Shown here: piece after piece, positions 34,579 through 43,440 of the stretch
Numbering within the stretch: the stretch's first letter is position 1
Layout of the letters: every line of letters begins with the position of its first letter
Source of the DNA: Companilactobacillus keshanensis
Lineage (GTDB): Bacteria > Bacillota > Bacilli > Lactobacillales > Lactobacillaceae
DNA length: 64,000 nucleotides
Assembly: GCF_003946205.1 (NCBI RefSeq)
Contig: NZ_RHOS01000003.1
Coordinates: 62,001 to 126,000, forward strand
Reading direction: 5' to 3'
The notes under the pieces: generated by a model
What the model was told of the DNA's origin: nothing
What the model saw: the letters and a program-made list of their open reading frames with translations, nothing else
Databases searched by the model: none
Position numbers and translations under genes: made by a program

Positions 34579-36953
34579 AATTGGTCCTTCTTTCTGAAAT
34601 ATTGAATCAGTAACATTAATAAATAGATAACTAGACTTAAGATGCTTATTTGTACGCCTTTAGATAATCCAGGTACGTTGTATTTCAGTTGGACGTTATT
34701 AGAACCTTGCGTTACTGGAATACTGATTAAATTGCCAGATACCCGTTTAATATTTACTTGGCGACCATTTACGACTGCGTCCCAGCCTTTATCATAAGGA
34801 ATACTCATCAATAAAGTTTGGTTAGTTTTATTAATGTGGATCGTTCCCGAAATATTTTGGGCGTTCCATTTTTTGCTCATAGTAAATTTGGTAATTTGTT
34901 TGGTAGATTTAGCAAAATCGGTATTGTTAAAATAATAGAATTTTTCTGATGAAGGTCTACTATTTAAATTAAGATTGGAATTTTTACCGAGGCTCGTTAT
35001 GGTGTGAGCAGGGACAGATATTTTTTTGTCGTTAACATTTATCGAAGTTTTCTTTTGAGAAACGACATATAATTTTTTGTCACTTTCTATTGCAGATGTT
35101 TGTTTAAAGTATTCTTTGTTTTGATTAGTAATATCATTCCAAACGGTTGTTTGATTTAAAATAGGATCATCCTTAACGAATTTAGTTTTTAAAATTCTTT
35201 TATTTGCAGCGAAACCAACACCTAGAACTTTGTTTTTAGTAAGATCATAGTCATGCGTAGACATGGATAGTTTATATTTAATGTCGAATAAATTGTTTGT
35301 GATCGGTGTATTGCCAAATGAATTAACACGACGGACATTTTTACTGTAATAACCCAAGTGTTTGAGCATTTTACGAGTATTGTTATTTAGAGTTGAACTG
35401 TATAAATCAGTCGTTTTTACGTTGAAGAGTAATGAATCGTTATAATTATTGTATTTCAAATCATAAGCATGATTTATTAGTGATTTATTATTATCGACTC
35501 TGAAAAAAGAGTCAGAGGAATCATTAATTCTGTTAAACCAGCGTTGTTCAATAGTGTAATTTTTCAAGTAGGGCTTTTGATCGCCAAATTTAGCACCAGC
35601 CAACCCACCAATAAAATTGAATCCTAGTTCAAAGGAGAGAATTATTAAAATTAGATATGTGTATTTCCTTGAACGATTGATTAACAATAATCCCAATAGA
35701 CTTAGAATAAGAAAGCCTATGTCATAGATTAAATATTTTGGATCGACCAAATTATGACTTATGTTGGCGAAAAAATATCCAACCGCTAACAGTCCAGAGG
35801 CCGTGGCACCAGATATAAGAAGGTTCTTCTTAGTTGGATGTGCTTGCCAAGACTCGTAGGCCAACATTATGGCAATAAATGTGAAGAAGAAGACGTTTCT
35901 AAATGGAAAACCTGCTGGATGCTGGAACATATGCCAGACGGTATTAAATGTTCTGATGAACAATCCTAGAAACAGTGTCACTAGTAGAAATGATGCGGCT
36001 ATTTTCTTTTGTTTTGTAATGTTTTTATTTATAAAGAAACTTATTAATAATATGAACGCAACGGATCCCATAAAAACGCTAGGATTGTGAGAAATTCTTT
36101 GCGTATAGTCACTACCGACTGCTCCAAATTGTGATAATCCTGATATTCCAAAACTTGGAGTGGGTAAAAAGTTTTTTACTTTGACGCTCTGCTTGGCAGT
36201 TTCTAGCATACCGAGTGCAGTGGGCAAAAGAATTACGGTACTCATAGCAGCACTCAATAGAGATGATATAGAGAAAAGAATGATTGGCTTTTTGTTGAAA
36301 CTCTTATTTAAAATAAGAAGATAGATGAAATAGAAAAGTGAGAACAGGCAGGTCATGTAACCTAAGTAATAGTTAGTTATGATCGTTAACAATAAGGTTG
36401 AAACGTAAAGAGTAGTTTTCCCCTTATAGAACAAACTTTGAATTCCTAGAACGACAAGTGGTAAAAGAATTAAAGCATCTAACCACATCAAATCGTAGAA
36501 ATACGTAGCAACAAATCCACATAGAGCAAAAACCGTAGAAAAGGCTAAATTAATAAAATCGTTGTTTTTATAACTCTTTTTGATAAATAAACTACTGGTG
36601 AATCCAATCGTTGATATTTTTAATATTATGATCCAAGACAAGGCTGTTGGAACTGCATTGGCAGGGAATAATAACAGTAAAAAATTAAAAGGGCTAAGTA
36701 GGTAGTATGAAATTAGTGGAAACATATTGTCACCTAAAGACAGATTGAACGAATAAAGTGAAAAGTTTCCAGATAAAAAAATGTGTCTTAAATTAGTTAA
36801 GAAAGGGATGTACTGTGCACCAATATCACTCAATAAAAAATTTTGATCTCCAAATGGAGTTATTCTTAAATATATGAAAACTGTGGCAACGATCAAAAAC
36901 GGTAATAAGAAAGATAATAAATAATATAAGATAGTTTTGCGTTTATTTGTCAA
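34575..36953 (-). CDS. yfhO: YfhO-family membrane protein (GT-C-type glycosyltransferase)
   Basis: A TTG start follows GGGAGGT; 792 residues. About 13 hydrophobic segments fill residues 8-455, then a soluble extracytoplasmic domain (about 465-755), then a last membrane helix before a basic tail. Early motifs include FGDQNFLLSDIGAQYIPF, with acidic residues in the first loop as in GT-C enzymes. In Bacillus, YfhO is implicated with CsbB in sugar modification of lipoteichoic acid. No CsbB-like gene adjoins; gtrA is 11 kb away. Envelope glycosylation is inferred from the family. Confidence 0.85.
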   Translation of the reverse strand: MTNKRKTILYYLLSFLLPFLIVATVFIYLRITPFGDQNFLLSDIGAQYIPFLTNLRHIFLSGNFSLYSFNLSLGDNMFPLISYYLLSPFNFLLLLFPANAVPTALSWIIILKISTIGFTSSLFIKKSYKNNDFINLAFSTVFALCGFVATYFYDLMWLDALILLPLVVLGIQSLFYKGKTTLYVSTLLLTIITNYYLGYMTCLFSLFYFIYLLILNKSFNKKPIILFSISSLLSAAMSTVILLPTALGMLETAKQSVKVKNFLPTPSFGISGLSQFGAVGSDYTQRISHNPSVFMGSVAFILLISFFINKNITKQKKIAASFLLVTLFLGLFIRTFNTVWHMFQHPAGFPFRNVFFFTFIAIMLAYESWQAHPTKKNLLISGATASGLLAVGYFFANISHNLVDPKYLIYDIGFLILSLLGLLLINRSRKYTYLILIILSFELGFNFIGGLAGAKFGDQKPYLKNYTIEQRWFNRINDSSDSFFRVDNNKSLINHAYDLKYNNYNDSLLFNVKTTDLYSSTLNNNTRKMLKHLGYYSKNVRRVNSFGNTPITNNLFDIKYKLSMSTHDYDLTKNKVLGVGFAANKRILKTKFVKDDPILNQTTVWNDITNQNKEYFKQTSAIESDKKLYVVSQKKTSINVNDKKISVPAHTITSLGKNSNLNLNSRPSSEKFYYFNNTDFAKSTKQITKFTMSKKWNAQNISGTIHINKTNQTLLMSIPYDKGWDAVVNGRQVNIKRVSGNLISIPVTQGSNNVQLKYNVPGLSKGVQISILSLVIYLLMLLIQYFRKKDQL

Positions 36954-36969
36954 TTTAACCTCCCAGAAC

Positions 36970-37623
36970 TTACAGAGTACGTTTCTGAAGGATGTAATTG
37001 CGTAAAGTGATTATTCCTATTGGAATGAGTGAAACTAAAACGATTGCTAACATGATCAGTGTAAAGTTGGATTTAACAACAGGAACATTACCGAAGAAAT
37101 ATCCAGATCCGATACATAGAATGACCCAGGAAAATCCGCCTAAAATGTTATAGATCCAGAAGTTACGATATGGCATGCGACTTCCACCAGCAGTAAAAGG
37201 AACCAACGTTCTAATAATTGGCATAAATCTACCTAAGAAAATCGCAAAATTGCCCTTTTCATGAAAGAAGACCTCGGCCTGTTGTAAATTCTTTGGCTTA
37301 ATTAGTTTTTGCCATCGTGGACTTGTACTAAGGTACTTACCGAATCGTTTACCAATTTCAAAGTTTAGACTGTCGCCCAATGATGCAGCAATACCTAAAG
37401 TAATTATTAAGATAAATGGATTTAGAGATTTTTGTGATAATGCGGCTAATGATCCAGCTAAGAAGAGAAGGGAATCGCCAGGTAAAAATGGTAATACGAC
37501 TATTCCAGTTTCAATAAAAATTATGGCAAAAATTAGTAAATAGACTAGAAATCCTGATTGGGCCATAAGTTGAGGGATCAAAGTATCGAAGTGAAGAATT
37601 GCTGCTATTAGTGTTGTAATCAT
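36970..37623 (-). CDS. DedA-family membrane protein
   Basis: The 217-residue protein has about five hydrophobic segments and the DedA pattern: FLPGDSLLFLAGSLAA near 46-61, a G-D-xx-NFEIGKRFG block near 83, and FLGRFMPIIRTLVPFTAG near 127-144. DedA proteins scramble or flip lipids, including the polyprenyl carrier and phosphatidylethanolamine. The gene heads the DedA-YfhO-PAP2 operon behind a two-component system. Its ribosome site lies within a strong hairpin (see 37627-37682). Confidence 0.88.
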   Translation of the reverse strand: MITTLIAAILHFDTLIPQLMAQSGFLVYLLIFAIIFIETGIVVLPFLPGDSLLFLAGSLAALSQKSLNPFILIITLGIAASLGDSLNFEIGKRFGKYLSTSPRWQKLIKPKNLQQAEVFFHEKGNFAIFLGRFMPIIRTLVPFTAGGSRMPYRNFWIYNILGGFSWVILCIGSGYFFGNVPVVKSNFTLIMLAIVLVSLIPIGIITLRNYILQKRTL

Positions 37624-37626
37624 AAA

Positions 37627-37682
37627 AAAGAACCTCCCTTAATTTCTGAACTCATTGTAGTCAGAGATTAAAAGAGGTTCTA
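37627..37682 (-). promoter_or_regulatory. Terminator-like hairpin that contains the dedA ribosome site
   Basis: On the minus strand AGAACCTC pairs with GAGGTTCT, and inside it TAATCTCTGA faces TCAGAAATTA, followed by six U and then the ATG of dedA. The GGGAGG ribosome site lies in the 3' arm. The element can both end transcription from the upstream kinase gene and hide the dedA start. Confidence 0.65.
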
Positions 37683-37720
37683 TCTATAAATAATGAATAA
37701 ATTCTGAAAAATTCTCAGAA

Positions 37721-39091
37721 TTAATGGTTATTTATTGGTAATTCAATAATGAATATACTTCCTTTAGGTATATTATCTTTTACAAAAATGATTCCATTAT
37801 TCAGTTCTACCAGTTTTTTGACGATCGATAGTCCTAAACCAGTACCAGGGATATCTTGTGATCTGGCCTTGTCAACACGGTAGAATCGTTCGAATATTTC
37901 CGGTTTTTCAGTATCTGGAATTCCCATACCGTTATCAGCAATTTTTATTCTAATACTATCTGATTTTTCAATCGATATGACAATTGTGCCGTTTGAATCT
38001 GAGTATTTACTAGCATTATTTAATAGGGCAATAATTATTTGTTTAAAGTTATCATCATTAATGTACGAAAAAATGTGATCGGGAATTTTACGAGTTATTT
38101 TTTGTGTGATCTCGTTTTCGTAATCATCTAAGGTATTTTTTATTAGTTGAGATAGATCAATATCCTTTTTGTCAGTAGTAGCATGATCCATTCTAGATAA
38201 CTGTAAAAGACTTTCAACCATCTTTTGCATTCTCAAGGATTCACTATCAATGAATTTCAATGACTTGGGTATTATCTCTGGATTAGTTTTCCCATGGCGA
38301 TCAATAAGCTTAATATGACCACGAATAGCAGTTAAAGGTGTGCGTAATTCATGTGATGCATCTGAAACAAATTGATGATCACGAATCGCCTGTGTATTTA
38401 ATTGATTTAGCAGATGATTGAATTCGTCACTTAAATCGTGAACCTCTTTAGGATTATCTGGAACTGGTAGTTGAGTGTCATAAGATAGTTTGGATTGATT
38501 GATCTCATGAGTCGCTGCGGTTAGATCTTCAAGCGGTTTATTCAATTTTTTGGATAGTATTGAAATTAACCAAACCCCAATTACAAATCCAAAAATCATG
38601 ACAAATAATAAAACATCAAAAATCAGATGAAAGATATGCATAACATTATGCAGACTAGTCCATGTTTCGTAATGAATTCCACGATTGTAACTAGTTTGAT
38701 GATAAAAGAATTGATGATTATCTTTATATTGGAATGAATTGAAAATGGTTCTAGGTTTCGGTGTATTATTTTCAAACTCCTTTGTATTTTCTGAATAGTA
38801 GATGTGCTGTTTATTATTCTTAGTGAAATATACTTTTACATAAGTTTCGTCATTGTCAGTATCATTGATTTTTTTCCAGCGAGTCCAGTCGGATTTTCCA
38901 TCTATAAATGAATTTTGTAAACTATCCATCATATTATTTGAATCGTTTATCCTTGATTGGATCAATTGATATCCGACTGTGACCATTAAGGATAACCCAA
39001 TCAGAATTATTATTAATGAAAGGATCAAGGCATATACTTTTGTGATTCTTCCGGCACTGGAATTCGTTTTATTTATTAATTTTTTAAGCAT
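37721..39091 (-). CDS. Sensor histidine kinase
   Basis: The 456-residue protein has two hydrophobic segments (about 18-40 and 158-182) around a ~115-residue extracytoplasmic domain. A HAMP-like region follows. The phospho-acceptor His lies in FVSDASHELRTPLTAIRGH near 247. The ATP-binding domain has an N box (IIIALLNNASKYS), G1 (IADNGMGIP) and G2 (GTGLGLSIVKKL). The gene overlaps its response regulator by 8 bp. The signal is unknown, but envelope genes lie directly downstream. Confidence 0.9.
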   Translation of the reverse strand: MLKKLINKTNSSAGRITKVYALILSLIIILIGLSLMVTVGYQLIQSRINDSNNMMDSLQNSFIDGKSDWTRWKKINDTDNDETYVKVYFTKNNKQHIYYSENTKEFENNTPKPRTIFNSFQYKDNHQFFYHQTSYNRGIHYETWTSLHNVMHIFHLIFDVLLFVMIFGFVIGVWLISILSKKLNKPLEDLTAATHEINQSKLSYDTQLPVPDNPKEVHDLSDEFNHLLNQLNTQAIRDHQFVSDASHELRTPLTAIRGHIKLIDRHGKTNPEIIPKSLKFIDSESLRMQKMVESLLQLSRMDHATTDKKDIDLSQLIKNTLDDYENEITQKITRKIPDHIFSYINDDNFKQIIIALLNNASKYSDSNGTIVISIEKSDSIRIKIADNGMGIPDTEKPEIFERFYRVDKARSQDIPGTGLGLSIVKKLVELNNGIIFVKDNIPKGSIFIIELPINNH

Positions 39092-39779
39092 TATTGTCGT
39101 CCCTTAATATGTAACCAACACCGCGAATTGTTTGAATTATGGATTGATGATGATCAGTGTCGATTTTATTACGCAAATACCTAACATAGACATCAACAAT
39201 ATTAGGTTGACCGTCGAAATCAATTCCCCAGACTTTATCTAATAATTCATCTCTGGTCAGAGTTTGATTTTTATTCTGCAATAATATTAATAGTAAATCG
39301 TATTCTCTTTGGGTTAGTTGAATATCCTGATTATTTTTAATTACTTGACGTGATTTTGTATTTAATATCAGGTCATTGATCTGATACGTTTCTTGATTAT
39401 CTTTAGTGTCATCTTGGTGTCGAATGATGACGCGAATACGGGCCAACAATTCTTCAATATCAAATGGCTTGGTAATGTAATCGTCAGCACCACTGTCAAG
39501 ACCGGCAACTTTATCGCCAATGTAATCTCTAGCTGTCATCATTATTACTGGTACCTTTGAATGGCGTCTGATACGTCGTAAGATTTCTAGTCCATCTAGT
39601 TTTGGTAACATCCAATCAAGTATTATTAAATCAATTTTATCTTTATCTTCCTGATATAGATTCCAGGCTTGTTCGCCATCTTTAGCAGTTATAACATTGT
39701 ATTCTTCAAATTGCAGTTCAGGTTCTAAATATGCGACTAGACTCTTCTCATCTTCAACGAGTAATATTGTTTTTTTCAA
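39084..39779 (-). CDS. OmpR/PhoB-family response regulator
   Basis: The TTG at 39779 is chosen because GGGAGGA lies 6 bp upstream; a GTG within that ribosome site is unlikely. The 231-residue protein has a receiver domain with the phospho-acceptor Asp in LIILDWMLPKLDG near 54, MMTARD and KPFDIEELLARI. A winged-helix DNA-binding domain follows (LTQREYDLLLILLQNKNQTL; VDVYVRYLRNKI; IRGVGYIL). It is the partner of the kinase gene that overlaps its end. Confidence 0.92.
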   Translation of the reverse strand: MKKTILLVEDEKSLVAYLEPELQFEEYNVITAKDGEQAWNLYQEDKDKIDLIILDWMLPKLDGLEILRRIRRHSKVPVIMMTARDYIGDKVAGLDSGADDYITKPFDIEELLARIRVIIRHQDDTKDNQETYQINDLILNTKSRQVIKNNQDIQLTQREYDLLLILLQNKNQTLTRDELLDKVWGIDFDGQPNIVDVYVRYLRNKIDTDHHQSIIQTIRGVGYILRDDNNA

Positions 39780-39800
39780 ACCAAATCCTCCCACGGGTAC

Positions 39801-39846
39801 AAAAAAAGGTATCTCTACATATAATACTGTAGAAATACCTTTTTGT
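39801..39846. terminator. Terminator between the 3D-domain gene and the response regulator gene
   Basis: AAAAAGGTATCTCTACA and TGTAGAAATACCTTTTT form a long stem with A/T runs on both sides. It separates the secreted-protein gene (39860-40693) from the two-component operon on the same strand. Confidence 0.75.
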
Positions 39847-39859
39847 ATTTAATTACTAA

Positions 39860-40693
39860 TTATTTAATTACTTGAACTGTAACGTTTTGACGTCCAAATT
39901 GTAGGGCTTGTGAGTTAGGCATAGCAATATCTAATTGGTTAGGATTGCTGTATGCAAATGTACCTGTGTCATTAACAACACGGTCATAAACAGTACCGTT
40001 GCCATCAGTAATCTTTAGATGTGTACCCTTAGGATATTTTGATAAGTTAGCAGCAACACCGCTGTAACCCATGTTTGAGCCTAATACAGCTGGATCATAG
40101 GCAGTAGCATTCATAGTAACTGTTTCTGATACGTGTTCTTCTGTCATGAATTCAGCTTTGATCCATTGTCCGGCACCAAGATCATACCAAACTTGACCAC
40201 TGTTATCTGTATATTGATCGTAGACTTCAAAACCTGAACCGTCTGATACAGAATTACCATTAAAGTAACCATTTGGTGAATCATAAAGGTTTACGTTACC
40301 TTGATCTGATTGAACGTACATCCATTTGTTAACATTACTTGATTCACTAGAACCTTGTGTTGTTGTATTTGTTTGTGGAGCATCAAAAGAAATATCTGAT
40401 GATTTGACCCACATATTTGTACCTACTTCATAATAAGTAGCGTCATCAAGTGTAATAGTTTTATCGATCTTCCATGCTGTAGCATTTTGAAGTGAGGCTG
40501 ATCCAACTGTAATATCACCATCAACTGAAGGTTCGTTGTAGATTGTTGCGCCATTAGTATTTGTAACATAGACCACACCGTCTGTGCTAGAAACTGAAAC
40601 TGCGGCTTGAACAGCATTACCTGTTGCGGCAAATGTTGTAAGTGCAAGTGAAGCTACGGTTAAAACTGATACTGCAAATTTTTTGATTCTCAT
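39860..40693 (-). CDS. Secreted protein with C-terminal 3D domain (cell-wall-associated)
   Basis: The 277-residue protein has a signal peptide: MRIKKFAVSVLTV then an Ala-rich core with likely cleavage after AVQA (residues 27-30). Two SH3-like/SLAP-type repeats follow (about 32-105 and 122-185), each ending in an MWVKSSD/QWIKAEF-type motif. The C-terminus (about 190-277) is a 3D domain with ATAYDP, VVNDTGTF and LDIAMPN, whose Asp residues form the RlpA/MltA-like double-psi barrel. Such proteins bind or cleave peptidoglycan. The gene is monocistronic with terminators on both sides. Confidence 0.85.
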   Translation of the reverse strand: MRIKKFAVSVLTVASLALTTFAATGNAVQAAVSVSSTDGVVYVTNTNGATIYNEPSVDGDITVGSASLQNATAWKIDKTITLDDATYYEVGTNMWVKSSDISFDAPQTNTTTQGSSESSNVNKWMYVQSDQGNVNLYDSPNGYFNGNSVSDGSGFEVYDQYTDNSGQVWYDLGAGQWIKAEFMTEEHVSETVTMNATAYDPAVLGSNMGYSGVAANLSKYPKGTHLKITDGNGTVYDRVVNDTGTFAYSNPNQLDIAMPNSQALQFGRQNVTVQVIK

Positions 40694-40775
40694 TGAGATA
40701 TGTCCCCCGAATTACTTTGAAGCCTTTTTGGCTTAACGAATTTTCTTACGAGAAACATCATATAACGCATGACAT

Positions 40776-40800
40776 AAAAAAAGTTGGATATAATCCAACT
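40776..40800 (-). terminator. Terminator of the nucleoside deoxyribosyltransferase gene
   Basis: On the minus strand AGTTGGAT-TAT-ATCCAACT is followed by a U-run. Confidence 0.75.
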
Positions 40801-40856
40801 GTAAAAGACATGTAATACTATTGAAATCTAAAAAGATCATTATTTATAAAATTATT

Positions 40857-41330
40857 TTAGGCATACGCCTTGATTTCGACCAATAATTTATCAATCGTGT
40901 TAACAACTTTTCCGTTCAACTTGATTAGACCAATGGTGTAAGTGTTGACATATTGAAAGGGATTTTCGCCAATTTCTTCAATAGCTTTTAATTTCTCTGG
41001 GTTCTCGGCGCCATGCTGTCTAAGGTCAGTATAAAGTCCAAGAACGGGGATCTCTTTACCAAAAGCTAAGCCAATTTCTGATGCTACACCAATATCGATG
41101 ACCTCACCATCAAGAATGGCAACTACTAAGTCAGATGAGAGTAATTCCTTGTTATCTTCTTCAGCAATCTTGATCGAGTCAGCAAATTTTGTTTTATCGT
41201 TGATATCTCCGTTTTCTTGAGGAAGATAAACTTCAATGTTTTCGGACATTTCACGGATTTGTTTAACAATTACTTCATTATACATTCTGTCAGCTTGAGA
41301 AAATAAGCCATTAGCAAAATAGATTTTCAA
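40857..41330 (-). CDS. Nucleoside 2-deoxyribosyltransferase
   Basis: A TTG start follows AGAGGA; 157 residues. The N-terminal IYFANGLFSQADR, the DLVVAILDGEVIDIGVASEIGLA block with the nucleophile Glu (the second Glu of the VASEIG motif), and the C-terminal NTYTIGLIKLNGKV fit the lactobacillar class I/II enzymes. It swaps purine or pyrimidine bases between deoxynucleosides in salvage. It is a typical Lactobacillus enzyme, so it supports the taxonomic placement. Confidence 0.88.
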   Translation of the reverse strand: MKIYFANGLFSQADRMYNEVIVKQIREMSENIEVYLPQENGDINDKTKFADSIKIAEEDNKELLSSDLVVAILDGEVIDIGVASEIGLAFGKEIPVLGLYTDLRQHGAENPEKLKAIEEIGENPFQYVNTYTIGLIKLNGKVVNTIDKLLVEIKAYA

Positions 41331-41503
41331 TATAAATCCTCTTTTCTGAGTTATTAATAATATCTTAGCATGGAGAATTAGTAGAAGGAACTGATTTCTT
41401 ATGGCTAAATCTTGCAGAATGAAGTATGCTGGGAATGTAAGAGCTTTCTTTAGTTCGTTCTAAATTATATATGTGTGCAACCTCATTTAAGGAGTGAAGG
41501 AAA

Positions 41504-43204
41504 ATGGGAAAAAGAATTGTTGTTGTTGGAGGCGTTGCCGGTGGTGCGTCAGTTGCAGCGAGGGTTAGAAGATTAGATGAAGATGCTGAAATCACAATGT
41601 TTGAAAAGGGACCAGATGTTTCATTTTCAAATTGTGCACTTCCATATTATCTAAGCGGAACGGTTGAAAATGCTGATGATATTGTTTTAATGAGTCCAGA
41701 AGAGTTCAAAAACCAATATAATATTAATGCTGTCACTAATACAGAAGTTATTGATGTATCAGCTGAAAATAAAACGGTTCAGATAAAGAATCTAGTTACT
41801 AAGAGTATTGAGACTTATGATTATGATGAATTGTTCTTGTCACCAGGTGCGGTGCCTAAGATGCCTAGCTACATAAAGGGTATTCAGAATGAAAATGTCT
41901 TTTCAGTTAGAAACGTCGTTGATATTAGAAAGATATACGATTATATAAATGAACATCAAGTTAAGAAGATTACGGTTGTCGGGGCTGGATTTATTGGCTT
42001 GGAAGTAACTGAGAACTTGGTCGAAGCTGGAAAGGATATTACTTTAGTTGGATCTTCCAAACATGTTCTAAAGAATATGGATGACGATTTGGCTCAGATT
42101 ATTCACAAACAGTTAATGGAACACGGTGTTAATTTGCTATTGAACCACAAAGTGGTTGAGTTCACAGGTGATTCTGTAGTATTTGATTCTGGGGAGAACG
42201 TTCCCACAGAAATGGTAATAATGGCAGTGGGTGTTAAACCAGAAACAACTTTAGCTGAAAAAATTGGTGTTAAAATCGGTAAAACTGGAGCAATTGCCGT
42301 TAATCAAAATTATCAAACTAATTTACCACATGTCTACGCCGTTGGTGACGCGATCGAAGTCGTCAATATGATAACTAAGAAAAAGGAACGATTAGATTTA
42401 GCGTTTCCAGCTCAAATTGAAGCACGTGATGCAGTTAACCATGTTTATGGACGTTTAGTACAACAGCATGGTGTTATTGGATCACAAGTTATTGGTGTGT
42501 TTGGATTGAATGCTGCTTCTACTGGATTGAGTGAAGAACAGTGTCAAAATAATGGCATTGATTATCGAGTAGCCATGGTAGCACCTAAAGATAAAGTTGT
42601 GCTGATGCCAGACGTTCATCCAATTTTCTTGAAGTTAGTATTCAATTATCCAACAGGAGAAATTTTAGGTGCACAAGCTGTGGGCAAGAGCCAAGTTGAC
42701 AAACAGATTGATGTGATAGCTACGATGATCACAATGCATGGACATGTAGAAGATTTACAAAATCTTGAGTTGTGTTACCAACCTATGTTTAGTACCGCCA
42801 AGAATGCCGTCAATATGGCCGGACTAGTAGCAACCAATATTTTGAATGATGAATTTAAACAAGTTCCCATGACCTGTGTACGTAAATTGGTTGAAGACGA
42901 TGCCTTTATTATTGATGCTCGTGAACCAGATGAGTATGCACAAGGGCATATTAAAGGATCGCTAAATATTCCATTGAGCCAATTCCGCGATCGTTTGGAA
43001 GAAATTCCAAAGAACCAACCAGTTTATATTCACTGCTTAACTAGTCAGAGAAGTTACAATATGGTTAGAGCATTAAATAATCTTGGTTATTCTAATATCT
43101 ATAATATAGTAGGGTCTTTCTCGGGAATATCTGAGTATGAGTATTTCCATGATGTTCATGATAAACGTGAACCTATTCTTACTGATTATAAACTGGATTT
43201 GTAG
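41504..43204 (+). CDS. CoA-disulfide reductase/NADH oxidase fused to a rhodanese domain
   Basis: The 566-residue protein has an FAD motif VVVGGVAGGASVAARVRRL at the N-terminus, and redox Cys44 in SFSNCALPYYLSG as in CoA-disulfide reductases. The NAD motif VGAGFIGLEV is near 154, and YAVGDAIEV near 280. After the reductase (about 1-450) a rhodanese domain runs from about 465 (IIDAREPDEY) to the end, with its sulfur-carrying Cys in YIHCLTSQRS. CoADR-RHD enzymes reduce CoA disulfides, polysulfides or persulfides. The LysR-YeiH pair nearby is also linked to sulfur compounds. It is the third pyridine-nucleotide flavoenzyme of this family in the window. Confidence 0.9.
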   Translation: MGKRIVVVGGVAGGASVAARVRRLDEDAEITMFEKGPDVSFSNCALPYYLSGTVENADDIVLMSPEEFKNQYNINAVTNTEVIDVSAENKTVQIKNLVTKSIETYDYDELFLSPGAVPKMPSYIKGIQNENVFSVRNVVDIRKIYDYINEHQVKKITVVGAGFIGLEVTENLVEAGKDITLVGSSKHVLKNMDDDLAQIIHKQLMEHGVNLLLNHKVVEFTGDSVVFDSGENVPTEMVIMAVGVKPETTLAEKIGVKIGKTGAIAVNQNYQTNLPHVYAVGDAIEVVNMITKKKERLDLAFPAQIEARDAVNHVYGRLVQQHGVIGSQVIGVFGLNAASTGLSEEQCQNNGIDYRVAMVAPKDKVVLMPDVHPIFLKLVFNYPTGEILGAQAVGKSQVDKQIDVIATMITMHGHVEDLQNLELCYQPMFSTAKNAVNMAGLVATNILNDEFKQVPMTCVRKLVEDDAFIIDAREPDEYAQGHIKGSLNIPLSQFRDRLEEIPKNQPVYIHCLTSQRSYNMVRALNNLGYSNIYNIVGSFSGISEYEYFHDVHDKREPILTDYKLDL

Positions 43205-43222
43205 GTTGGTGTTCCGCCTACG

Positions 43223-43257
43223 TGAGAGCGTAATCTGGCCGGATCACACTCTCCTTT
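43223..43257 (+). terminator. Imperfect terminator after the CoADR-rhodanese gene
   Basis: GAGAGCGTAATC and GATCACACTCTC pair at 10 of 12 positions, followed by CTTTT. A small GTAGG/CCTAC hairpin precedes it. A second hairpin (CCATGATTCC.../GGGAGTTATGG plus T-run) lies near 43300-43337. Confidence 0.5.
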
Positions 43258-43388
43258 TGGCTCGATTGGTATAGTAAAAAATGTAATTAAAATGTGAGCC
43301 ATGATTCCTATATTTTTGGGAGTTATGGTTTTTTGTTTGAGTTTCTCCTTTTGTAACATAATAATTTCAAAATTGAGTCCCTAGACCA

Positions 43389-43440
43389 AGGCTTGAGACG
43401 GTCGCTTAACAGGTGGAATTACTCGAAATCGGAAGCGACC
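43389..43440. repeat. Inverted repeat related to other intergenic elements
   Basis: GGTCGCTT and AAGCGACC bracket CAGGTGGAATTACTCGAAAT, which shares 16 of 17 bases with the right arm of the palindrome at 14021-14072. The flanking GGCTTGAG...ACGGTC...CTCGAAAT order also occurs near 31382-31415. The element overlaps the last codons of the LysR gene. Confidence 0.5.
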
